Shown here: piece after piece, positions 1 to 12,400 of the stretch
How positions within the stretch are numbered: the first letter of the stretch is position 1
How the letters are laid out: the number at the start of each line of letters is the position of its first letter
NCBI GenBank assembly: GCA_963693305.1
Contig: OY855910.1
Coordinates: forward strand, 18,950,362 to 19,014,361
Length of the DNA: 64,000 nucleotides
Origin: Meandrina meandrites
Taxonomy: Eukaryota > Cnidaria > Anthozoa > Scleractinia > Meandrinidae
Direction of reading: 5' to 3'
Translations under genes and position numbers: made by a program
Notes under the pieces: generated by a model
The model's input: the letters and a program-made list of their open reading frames with translations, nothing else
What the model was told of the DNA's origin: nothing
Databases searched by the model: none

Positions 1-237
1 ATTTCCAGTTTTTTTAGTTAGCTGAATGTTGTTCAGGAAGGAAAATGGTTCGTTGACGTTTTTTTGAAAAAGTATATGAAAAGTTTAAAATAATAAAGGG
101 TTATTCTGCATCAGTAAATAACAAAGGTTACATTTAGTCCACGGACTTTACAACCGGGTTTTACAGAGGCCTATAACTGAACTTGACCTCACCAATCATA
201 CCTCACTTGATATCCTGGTTCAACAACTTTGAAAGAA

Positions 238-444
238 TTAATTATTGGCGGTCTGCATTTGCGCCGTAACAAGAGCGTAGTAAAATCCTTTAAGACCCAA
301 CAGCTCTTGGTGTGTGCCTTGCTCTACCACGCGCCCGTGATGAATGACGGCTATGATGTCAGCGTTCTGCACTGTGGACAATCGATGAGCTATAATGATG
401 GCTGTGCGACCCTCACTAGCGGCATCCAACGCTTGCTGGACAAC
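238..444 (-). CDS. ABCB1-like: Transporter exon 27: H-loop, C-terminus and stop
   Basis: Residues 1290-1357. [20 protein letters not shown] with switch His1309, then [12 protein letters not shown] and the end AQMQTANN before TAA at 240-238. No AATAAA or ATTAAA is seen on the minus strand in bases 1-237, so the polyadenylation site probably lies outside the window. Confidence 0.94.
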   Translation of the reverse strand, partial: VVQQALDAASEGRTAIIIAHRLSTVQNADIIAVIHHGRVVEQGTHQELLGLKGFYYALVTAQMQTANN

Positions 445-3400
445 CTGTTTGACAAAAACGAAACCTGTTATTAGTCGCCGTGTCCATTGCTATCGTGACA
501 TCAGATTAAAGACATGACTTTACCAAGGCGTGATTTTAGATCCGCTCATTCCTGCAAATTCAGTTCCTGTGTTGCCTGCTGTTTTCTAGCCAGGATTAAT
601 TTCAAAAGCCCTTAAAGTTAACTTAAGCCTCTGGACACAGTTTTTCTACTCGTGAAAAGTTAACAGCACCACTGGAAGTACTGCACAAACTCAAAAGTTA
701 GTTGCCTTTAGGAGGGAATGAGTTTCACCTTTTCACTCTCTGTATCTAAAGCAGAAGTAGCCTCATCAAGAAGCAGGATTCGCGGATTGCGAAGCAGCGC
801 TCTGGCGATGGCTATTCTTTGCTTCTGTCCACCTGAGATCAGAGTTCCTTTGTCTCCTACCAGAGTATCATAACCCTACAAACAACAACTCAAATGTAAG
901 ATACATAGAAGCTCTTCAGAACTCTTCGTGCCACTTTGAAACTAAAAGAATAATGTTTTAAGCAAGTATTGGTATTCTCCTTCAAAACATCGAAAATCAA
1001 TTTGCGGTATAAGCAAGTAAAGTGTAAATTGATAACCGATATGATCTGGGGTAATCTTTCCATTCTAGTGTTGCAATCTTAAATGGTAAACGACCAGTCA
1101 ACTAAAAAACTTTCCAAATTTGAGTGAATTGTCTTACCATGGGAAGAGAATTAATGAAGCTGTGTATATTAGCTGCTTTTGCTGCTGCTTCTATTTCATC
1201 CTTGCTTACTTCACGTGAGTTGTCACCGTACGCGATGTTGTCAGCGATGCTGCAGCCAAACAATATAGGTTCCTGTGACACGATACCAATATGAGAGCGC
1301 AGCCACTGAATGTTCAGAGTCCGAACATTGTTACCGTCGATGGCCTGGAAACAGTCAAACAAGAAACATGTCACTACACGAGAAATATGTCAGTACACAA
1401 TGTATGTTTATAGTATCGAAGCAATAACTTTCTTGTTTCTTGTAAGAGAGCAACCAAATGCAACGATTCACAAATCCACGCTCTAAGCTCGAAACCCTTA
1501 CTTAATGCCAAACTCTTTTTTTTTTCACGTTAGGTGGCGTATTAATGTTATTCTTGTCAACTGAAAGTGAGTGTGATAAAATCAAATTTCTTAATCAAAT
1601 TTGATTGGTAAAAACTCTCTTGAATTCTCATTATAAACTAGATTTCAACTTAACAGTTGCTGGTTGGAAGGATGATGGTATTTTTGTGAACGTACAGCTG
1701 GTTGAGAGGAAGGCTCGTACGAGAATATATTTGAGTCGAGGTCACTGAGCGCAACGAGTTCATTGCAGAATGACCAACACCCGTTCCTGCCCTACAAACG
1801 TCACCTCACAGTATTGCGTTAGCGGGGCCGTGCGATGCTATTATAATACAAACTGTTATTCTCCCCATATCAATAACAATAACTTACCACTTCTCCGTCC
1901 TCGGCATCATAAAATCTCTCCAAGAGAGAAACAACTGTACTTTTACCGCACCCGCTTGAACCAACAAGAGCAAGTTTTTGTCCTTTCTGTACAGACAGCG
2001 TTAACCCTCGTAGAACTTTTACGTCTGGTCGAAGTGGATAGCGGAAACGAACGCTACGTAACTGGATTGTTCCTGTCACAGAGCCCTGTACACGGACAAC
2101 GAGAAATTCAACATTGTTTGAAGAAAACCTCTAGTCAGCTGTACATATACACAAATGGTCTCCACTAATTATTATTATTCAATGGTTATTATTATTATTC
2201 AATGGTCACAGACCACGGTTTCGCTCAATAGCTTTCATTTGAATGGTTACACACTAGGGTTTCTTCTATAGACTTTAAATTTGTCACAGAAAGTTTAAAT
2301 ACTTGTGTGAAGTTGCTAAGCAATTGCTTACAACGCGATAGGCGTGCTTAACTACAGTAAAACCCGACCACCGACGGCCCATAAAATGTGCTCTTATCAA
2401 CGGGACGAAAATATTAATGGCGTACGTACAAATTATGACACTAGTACTTATCCATTTTAAAAAACGCTACGACAAGAACAATTCTAACTCCATGGACTTC
2501 TATTCAATATTTATTTGGTTTTGTCAGCTATTTCGAGTCACTTACTAATGCATAAACTCTTATCATTTAACTATGATAAGCAATATTCATTAAAGATATA
2601 CATGAAAGGAGGTCAAAAAAGTGGCAATTGGTTGCATTAACTAGGTTAAGGGGTTGGGATTTTGTTCTGATATGAAGTTGACTGAGGTTTGACTGAATGT
2701 GGCTGTAAGAATGACGTCAGTCGGCTTTACTCAGCAGCCCGGCGGGAGCTCCACGAAAATACAACACCAGCGATAAATACTCTTACCGGTGTCAAACCGT
2801 CTTCAGAGGAACTGTCAATTGCAGATTTACGGTCAAAGATTTTAAACAGACGAGCAGCAGCGATCTTGGCCTTCTCGTAGTCTGGTGAGAGCGCGCTGAC
2901 CTGTCCCAGCACAAATCCACCCATCATAATGGACAGCACCACCCTAACAAACAAACACAACTGTTGTTAATATTCGCTTATAAACGCTATTAAGACTTAT
3001 GTGCGTCGTCAGAAACAAGACACGAATAATACTTCAGCTGCTTTACACCACAAAGTAAACTGAAATGCCAACATCTTCTACCGGGGCGAATTTTGTCACC
3101 ACAAATGTCAAGCTTTAGCTTACAAGATTACGTGAACCACCAAAATCGCATTCAAAATAAGAGTGCTGTGCATATGAAATAATTTGGAAGATGGCATAGT
3201 TTGTGACAAGGAACACGGCCATATACTGACTCCTATCATTTGTACACTTCGCCAGTTTACAGTTGGTAGCAGCTGACACCACACTATTGTCTACCCAAGT
3301 CTCCTGGAGGTTCGATGGAGGTGGCAAGGCGAATTTTCCGGCGTGTGTGCTATGTTAGAGTAGTTGTGTATTTCCTAGCGGATGAAATGTTGAAGGTGAA

Positions 3401-6400
3401 AGCAACTCACTTCATAACTTGCTCCATGTCCATTTCCCCTTCTACCACAAGATGTCCTCCATATCTAAATGCTGCGGCATTAGCGAAGAACATAAACGCC
3501 TCTGATAAGCCAAATGACGCTCCCTGCAAGTGAGACCGTTTCATGGCCTTTCTGCAAATCACAATAAGCTTTGAAATTAGTACGCTGTTAATATAAATAC
3601 AAACGAACAGCGTGGATATCATGATAGCATTGACAATCATCAGTGAAAAACTTGTCTTTTCGATCAATGAGGAACAAAATCAAAACATATGATTTGATTT
3701 AGTGACACTTCCCGTGCTGGCAACGTTGACGTGCTTCCCAACTTGTGCAAAGCAATATGTTGTACCACGTTTGGCAGCGGCAGTGACATGCTAGACTGCA
3801 GGAAACGGTCGCCAGTGGTTACATGTATGTTTTCCTTTGCTTGTCAGTCCGTGTTTGCCAATCTTTTACTGCATTTGCCATGACTGACATGTTTTTGTTG
3901 TTGTTGTTGTTGTTGTTGTTGTTTTGTGTTCTGGATGATTCAGTAAACAATGAAAAGCAGTGTGATTACTTTAGTTGGTCGATTACTGGAAGACCTCTCT
4001 TAAATTGCCTTCGTCCCTGCTATAGCGGCATGAAGAATGAGAAAACCTTTCCCACTGATGAAGAAGGATTACATTTTAACAACATTTGTTACTTACTTAT
4101 ATGGCTTCTTTAAAGCCCGAGCGTAGTCGGAATAGAAAGTGTTTTCTCTTCCCAGTGACGCTACAGTTCGGATGTTTTCTATTGTTTCCACTGCAATCTA
4201 TTAAGACAAAAATTAATATAACAGAACAATTATGGCTTTTATCTTCATTCAAACTGCAGCCATTCTCTCAATAATGCCTTTACAGTGCGACTACTCCAGG
4301 GTTGGACATTAGCGCTCGCCCACTGGCCCAGGCGAGTGTCAAAGCTGTCGGGCGAGTACAAATCACTGATCACTCGCCCGGTTTGGCGAGTACGATTTTC
4401 AGTTCCAGAATAAGCGTAACCTTCTACTTTCCACTTTTAAGTAATCTAAACTGTCCACAGCTAATGGTTCGCAAACATACAAAAATAGTTTCGCTTGGAA
4501 ATCGTTAAATGATGAAGAGACCTTGAAAATGAACTGAGAAACTCAGCGGAAACCTTGTGAACTTGCTTAAGGAACAGTGTCAAACGTGAATAAAAATTAA
4601 ATTTGGATATTTTATATTCGTGGGCGGAGGAGGGGGGGCTTAATGTCTTCTGTGATTGTGGAGCTAGGAGACTGGGTGAGTGAATAATTATCTGGGCGAG
4701 TGCAACTTGAAGGTCACTCACCCAAATGGCGAGCGCTCCAAAATTTTAGTTTCCAACCCTGAGTACTACTCCAACACTTGCTTGTTGAAACGATAAAAAT
4801 TGTCACAGATGTGTTGATTCGGTGGTTTGCAGCTTGCATGGATTGTCAAAAAATTATCGTATACCAGAAAGCTGGTATACAAACTTAGAACAAACGCCTA
4901 TCAACAGATGTCAACAACTACTGGCACCTTACAAACGACTTATTCACGACATAAACAAAACCGATGAACGGACTGCAAACAGATAGACGGATCGAAACTG
5001 ACCAATTACTGTTGACGAACTTTACACGAGTCATACAGCCAATAACATCACGGCTAAACTGACCAATCAACATCAACGGACCAGACTTATAACATCATCG
5101 ACTGACAACAACTTTTCACTTGACCCTGAAGATTACTTCCGCACAAAACGAAACGTCAGTCACCAACAACAGTTCTTTTCAGAACTACTCTCACCAGGAC
5201 GATCACACTTTTCGGACTATCCAAGATTTTTATTCATCAGATTTTGCTTGGGTGGCCTTGGTTGGAGTAGTCGCACTGTAAACGTAAGCTTCAATAATTC
5301 TGTAAGGAAGTTTTTGAAACATTCCTATAATAAAATTAAACACCTGTTCACGGTAGGCCCGAAAACTTCAAACGAACATTGGATGAGTTGAAATGAAGTT
5401 TTTTTCGATAAGAACTGGTCTCGCCTTCCCAACTGGAGGAAAGTATTGTCCTTGCCATCCTTAGCCTAAAATAACGTTGTCTAAAAATGAACATCACACC
5501 TTGCCCGACTGAATAAGTTCATCTTCACCATCGTCAGAAACCTTGCCTCCTGCGAACACTTTCATCTGAATTGCACTGGCAACTACCAGTAACGGGATGA
5601 AAGCCAGAACCACTAGCGACAGTTTCCAGCCGTTAATAAAGGCATACACGGTGCAGGCAATGACTGTGCTGAGAGACATCGCAACAGTACCAAGGCGAGT
5701 GCCTGCAGCCTGAAGAGAAAAAGAATCAATTGAATTTTAAAGGAGCTCTGTACTCTACAGTCCGTTGTAACCATGCAGAAATGACACAGAATAAGTACCA
5801 AAATAGCAAACTTGTAGAAAACAGTTTGCCAGAGGTTTGAAAATAATTGCACGTGAATGAGGCTTGGGGGTGAATTTGAGCATCCGACGTAATCATACAC
5901 AAGGCATAATTATAACACCTTTCAGCAAATTCTTTGTCATGCCAACAAAAATTCATGTCAATGCAAATCATGTATAGTTACCCCTTGAACTGCTGAAGCG
6001 TGTGTTCCCAGTGCAGTAGTTAATGCTCCAGTGCTGTGAAGTGGATCATCAAAGTACGACATATCCTATTAAGTAATGACATGCTTGATCAGTTAATCTT
6101 GTGTCCTCTTTAATTAACTAGCTTATGTAGTTTCAAATAGTTTGTTGCTGAAAATGAGAAATTTAAAAACACGTACAAACATAGTGCACAAGGCTGCCAG
6201 GGTATGATAAACTGATAAACAATCAAATAATTTTATTACATTTTCACTAACAAATGTCACTTTGGACACTTTGCAAGGTCTGTCAAATAACACAATAGTA
6301 TGAGTAGTATTACTACTTGTTTGCTTAAGTACTGACCTGTCTTAAGATAGCTTCAAATGCCATTTTCCTCAGCCGCAAGGTCAAAAGTTCACCAGACTTG

Positions 6401-9400
6401 GCAAACATTGAACTCTAAAAAAAGAAGAGAGTAACTTGACAAATCAGAGAGCTTTCTGGACGCACTGAAACCTTGTTGAGTACAAATTTTACTAATAATT
6501 ATATACAATGTACAATATATTTAGCTCTGTGCCTTAAACTAAGATTGACATCATCGCATTGAAACAGTAAAGATGAATTACTAATTAGTAAGCTATAACG
6601 AGAGACAAAAGACATTATTTTGTTGACTTTGAAGTATAAGATTCATTTTACAGTTTTCTTTCAGTGTATTTCTCACAAACATACCAGAAGGTACCAAAAA
6701 TTAACCACAATCAGAAGTCCATAACTAGAAGTCTACATCTGGTATTGGGGCGCGTGCTATGTCTTTCGCGTGTAGGCTATTTTTAGAAACTGATGTCTCG
6801 CGAGAAAATAACGTAACCCACTATTTCGACACGATTGGAGTTCTAAGTTGCGGCCGAATATTTTGGAAAGTGGCAGGTGAAATAAATCAAATCACATCAA
6901 AACACTTGACAGGCCATTCTCTTTAATTCTCACATTTCGACAGAAGTAGTATCGTAGATAGTGATTTCAAACGTCTGTTCAGTGGCATTTGAAGGCGAGT
7001 GAAAAAGCAACCCGTCGCCGGGTTTCCGTAGACAAACTCACAAAACAAACAGGTCGACTTCTTATAATTTACGAGAGAACTTATGAACAGAAGTTCCCCA
7101 AACTTTTAGTAGTTAAGTGTGTCTTTATTTTGTACAGCATATCCTCGTGTTAAAATACTGAACAACATACACAACACAATAGCTGCACACTGCGAAGTGC
7201 CCGAGAAGCACAACTTGAATTAAACTTTTGACGGATGTGAGTGAAATCATCATTGTTCGATGAATTAAACTCGTATTTCTATTCATATTAAAACAAGTAC
7301 ATTACCTTAGTCAGTCTTTTGTTTTCATGCCGTCCTTATAATTCCAAAAACATGCGAAACTCGCCTGAATGTTGTTCTCAAACGAATCAAACTTCATTCT
7401 GTTCATTCCGCACTCGATGTTGAGCGCTTCAGGGACCACGATTTTGTTTTTCAAAATAGCAACGAACCTGTGCCAAAATGCACTTGCTCTCTTGATGCCT
7501 GTCTTCATCTTGAGAGTACCATTAATCTTTAGCGTCTTCGCATTTTGAATTTGACTCGGAATTAGTCTATCTTGCCCGCTGCCATTTCGTATTCTGACTC
7601 CAAAACACTGAGGTCCTCTCGCCTATTTGGATGCTCCGAATTTTTACAACTTCGATGCTATCGTCATCGATGAAAGATGGCCTGATGATTCTTGTCCGGA
7701 CGATTTAATCCTCACAAAACGGAAATTACGATGACCAACAAACAGAAATTTCGTAATGCCGTTCGCTCGAGTTCACTCGTCCTCTGCAGTTCTGCTTTTC
7801 TTCAAAAATTTGTTCAACCAATCAAAGGCGCGAATTAAAAAATACTTCAATGTGATTGGCTACTTGTTCGCGGCAAAGCTGTTCTAAAAATAGCCTACAC
7901 GCGAGGAGCGCGAGGTACACGCGAAAGACATATCTCAAAGCCTATTACCAGAGATGTAGACTTCTAGTTATGGACTTCTGCCACAATATTACTTTAGAAG
8001 TTGCTAATATAATAATACATTAACAAACAAATAAACTTTTACCCGGATAACGTTAGGAAAAAAACTCGCAACACCAATAACAAGAAACATGATTGACCAG
8101 AATTCAGATTCCTTCTTCATCTTGTCTTTATCATTCATAGTGAACACCTAAAACAGGAAACAGTTGGAAAACATTAGCAATTTCTCTATCTGCAAGTATT
8201 GCAGGCATATAATGACGTGAGTCTATCCAAACTGTAACAAATATCGAGAACAACAACCATCCAAAAAACTAAATAGCTGAGCAAATATTTTTTGTTACCA
8301 TAGATATATTCTACAAATCTCCATGATAGATCCTTACTGCACCATGTATTTTTTTAGCAAGAATACTTGCGAGTTGTTCAATTGCACGCACTAAATGCAA
8401 TTGGATGAATAGTTACGCAGCTCTCGTAAGCTTGTAATTCTACTGGTCCTTCTAGTGTAGCAGCTGCTATTGTTTTGGGGGCTAGGGGCATTGTTCTTGT
8501 TGTTTGTTCTATTGTTCTCTCAGCCACTCATATGAGACTTTACGAGAGCTGCATGGTGACCCAATTGGATAAGGATCTGAAAACTTTTCAGACAAGTGCT
8601 TTAAATGAAGATTTGTTGTGGAATGGCACTTATTTGATAATGCAATGACACTTCATAATCGTGTTCACATGCATGTACAAGTGAAGCCTTGTACAGACTA
8701 CTACAAAAACAGAGTGTGAGTGTGCGTTATATGACTGTCTTTTGATCAAAATTCTAGGAAAATCTTTATGATCTTTTTTTTCCATACAGCTTACTAACAA
8801 ATGGCATTTCAATAGTTAGGACTAGTACGAAAATGAATTAAATCTTTTAATGAATGACTTACCGCAAGAATTTCAGACAGAACCAGTGCAAACGCGAAAG
8901 GAAACAGTCCGTCAATCATACCAGCAATGCTTCCTAATACCAAGTACGGCCATTCAGTCATGTTCATCTTTATGATGCGCATCACTGGGGCAGGCTGTAC
9001 TTCCTCCTCTAAAACCTTGTCTTTGTCATCCTTGTCTGTCTTATCCTAAATTAAATAAAAATCGAGTTAAATCAGTCTATATCTATCTATCTATATCATG
9101 GGGGGTCTTGCAAAGGGAGGCATGCTCCCATCACTGCAAGACATAAAATAATAATGGGTGGTGGGGAGGGGAAGTAAAAGACCTTAAAAACAATAAAATA
9201 TGTACATAATTTAAAAAAGATTACTAAGAATTACTAAGAAATGTTAATTATGATTAAAAAATTAGAACCTAATTAAAATGTCAATCATTCTAATCTAAGC
9301 GCGTTCTTAAATAAATGACTTTTTTCAACATCTAAAACATTGTTTGGTAAGGCGTTCCATTCTCTGATAGTTCTACAATAGAATGAGTTCCTGTAACTCT

Positions 9401-12400
9401 CTGAGTTTGGAGTTATTTCGATGAACCTGTCTTTGTGAAAAGATCGAAGTTGACAATTACGCCTTTTGATATAGCATGGGATTTCTAATGCTGATTCACC
9501 ATGAATAGCTTTATGAAGTAATGTGAGGCGAGCAGATTTCCTTCTGTTTTGAATTGAGGGCCAATCCAAATCGTTAAGTAAATTGGAAACAGTTCCAGGT
9601 GTTCGCTGCCAACAGTTCTTCACAAAATCGAGCAGCTCGCCGTTGGACGTCTTCTATTTGCTTTATATGCTTGGTATCTCCATGGATCCCACACCGGGCT
9701 TGCATATTCCAGATGAGGTATCACTAGTGCTTTATAAGCTAATTCTTTAATTGATTCAGGGCAGTTGCCAAGATTTCTTCGCAGAAAGCCAAGAGTTTGG
9801 TTTGCTTTGGTAACCTTATTGTTAATATGATGGCCCCAGTCTAGTTTAGAGGATAGCTCAACGCCAAGATATGGATGCTGTGACACTGACTCTAGGGAGT
9901 GACCCATTAATTTATAATCATAAATAACAGGATCGCGTTTTCTGGTTATCCTCATGACAAAGCATTTACTTGGATTAAATTGCATCAGCCATTTCTGCGA
10001 CCAATATTCAATAGTGGATAGATCGGATTGAAGATCTTCAGCATCATTGGTTGACTCTATAACACTATATAAGATTGTATCATCTGCAAATAGGCGTAAA
10101 GCAGAGGAGCAGTGATCACCAATATCGTTTATGTATAAGAGAAACATCAGTGGTCCTAAGACCGTTCCTTGAGGAACACCAGAAGATACGTGAACTGAGT
10201 GGGATGAGGCACCATTAACTACAACGGACTGTTCTCTGCATGTAAGCCAGTTTGCTAGCCAATGTTTAAGATTACCACGTATGCCATAATAATCCAGTTT
10301 GCGAATAAGACGTTGGTGAGGAACAACATCAAATGCCTTAGAGAAATCCATAATTATGAGGTCTGTCTGCTTACCATTGTCAAGAGCCTTGGCAATTTCC
10401 TCAATTGCACTTACGAGCTGGGTTTCACAAGAAAACTTCCGGCGGAAGCCATGTTGAGAGTTGACAAGAATATTGTTTGAATCCAGGTGGGTCATTATAT
10501 CATGAAAAACAATATGTTCCAGGATCTTGCAGGGTACAGCAGTTAATGAGATAGGACGGTAATTGCTGGCAAGGTGTTTGCTGCCTTTTTTAAAGACAGG
10601 TGTTATATTGGCCTTCAACCAGTCTTTTGGCACTGTTCCAGATTCCATTGATTGGGTAAAGAGCAATTTTAAGAATAGAGCAATCTCCATGGCTGCTTGG
10701 AGATGGGATCATGGGATCAGATCAGGGCCATTTGCTTTCTTGGGATTGACATTATTCAATAATTTGAGAATTCCTGGTATGGTAAACACAGTAGATGGAA
10801 CATCAGGATAAGGACTTGGGCCAAGAGATGAAATGTTGTCAAGATTTTCTTTAGTAAATACTGACTTGAATTGATTGCTTAATAGGTTAGCTTTTCCATA
10901 GTTGTCATTTACATGAGCACCATTATCTTTCAGTGGGGGAATTCCAACATCATGAGATTTCTTCGATTTAATATAAGACCAGAAACACTTTGATGGAACT
11001 TCCTTATTGGATCTTGATTTCTCCGGAGCTGTTAACAGATCTGAGACATATTCATTGTGTGCAGTGGTCAGTTGTTTCTTTATACACTTTCTCATCTCTT
11101 TGAACTTTTTCCAGTCACTAGGATTATCAGTTCTTCTGGCTTTATTGTATAGCCTTTGTTTCTTTCTGGTCATGCGTTTGATAGAATTAGTTAACCATGC
11201 AAGGTACATTCCATCGTCCATTGATATTTTTTTGAGGAATGTATTTCTTCATGACTTCATTGATGGTTGATTTGAAATAATAATAATTCACATCCACTGA
11301 ATTGGAAAGCGCTTCGGTTTCAATGTAAACCTTGGATTGTCAGGATTTAGACTTGACAGAGTATTTCCCTTCAAATTCTTGTCCATGAAAACGCATCATC
11401 TAACATTGACAATCTACAGAAGCTATAAAATGCATTTTTTAGGCTCAAAGGCCTTTGGGAAAGAGACAGTCAACAGCCAATTATTATTGACCACACGCAA
11501 AAGTGTTACGCAGCAAGCACTTCCAGTCAAGTCCACCTACCTCTCCAGCCTTGCCAGATTTGGGCCTGTCTAAAACAGAGCTCCCCCTCCTTTTGGCTGA
11601 TAATCTACGTGATGCTCTGGTGGACAGCTTCCTTTCAAACTCAGTACCTTCATGTTCACTGTCACTTGACATGTGTGACATACTTCGCATAAAGTTAACT
11701 GCTGCTGTCGACTCTACAACCAAAAGGAAAATAAAGTTATACACTCAATAGGACTTAAGCTCGGGCCGAACGAGGATGAGAGTTGATGAGAGTTGACTCT
11801 CATGAGCGTTTTCGTCAACTCTCATCGACTATCGTCAACTCAGGCCAAACGAGAACAAGAGTTGTCAAGAGTCCGTCAAGAGTGACTACAAACAAGAGAA
11901 ACTCCCATCGACTCTCATGAAAAATTTGAACGGTTGAAAAGTCGATGAAAGCGCACAAAAGTCAATGAGAGTGCATGAGAGTTTAAGGCCAAACGAGAGC
12001 GAGTGTGAACGCGGCGTTTGGCCCGGGCTTTACAAAACATTAAAATTTATCACTATCTTTTCACTAAAGAGGATGCCCTGTGTTATTTAATACCAACTAA
12101 CAACTACTTGTTCAAGTCTGCCATCTGCATAATTTTATTCATCCATAATTGCATGCTAATGTAAATGAATGGCAAGCTCCTTTCAGAACAGAATCTGCCC
12201 TGTTGATGTTACAGGATTAGAGAATATTCCTAGGTACCTTTGTCTTCAACATCCTCTTTTGCACCATTATCATCATCATCATCATCATCATCAATCTCCT
12301 CATTTTGTTCTTCCTCTTCAAATGTCTACAAAGAATTGTTTACAATGTATCATACATAAACGTACAAGTGAAAAGGGTGTTCAAGCACGACTGTTTTGTT

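Larger units (their letters stand above)
4279..5282. mobile_element. TIR-bounded element, 1,004 bp, with a nested CAGGG element and a Penelope-like tail
   Basis: The ends are a perfect 20-bp inverted repeat (TTTACAGTGCGACTACTCCA at 4279-4298, its reverse complement at 5263-5282). The left part is filled by the nested element at 4297-4761. The right part (about 4880-5230) resembles the 3' region of Penelope-like retroelements, a judgement from memory of such tails. No clear target duplication is seen. It lies in intron 20 of the transporter. Confidence 0.7.
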
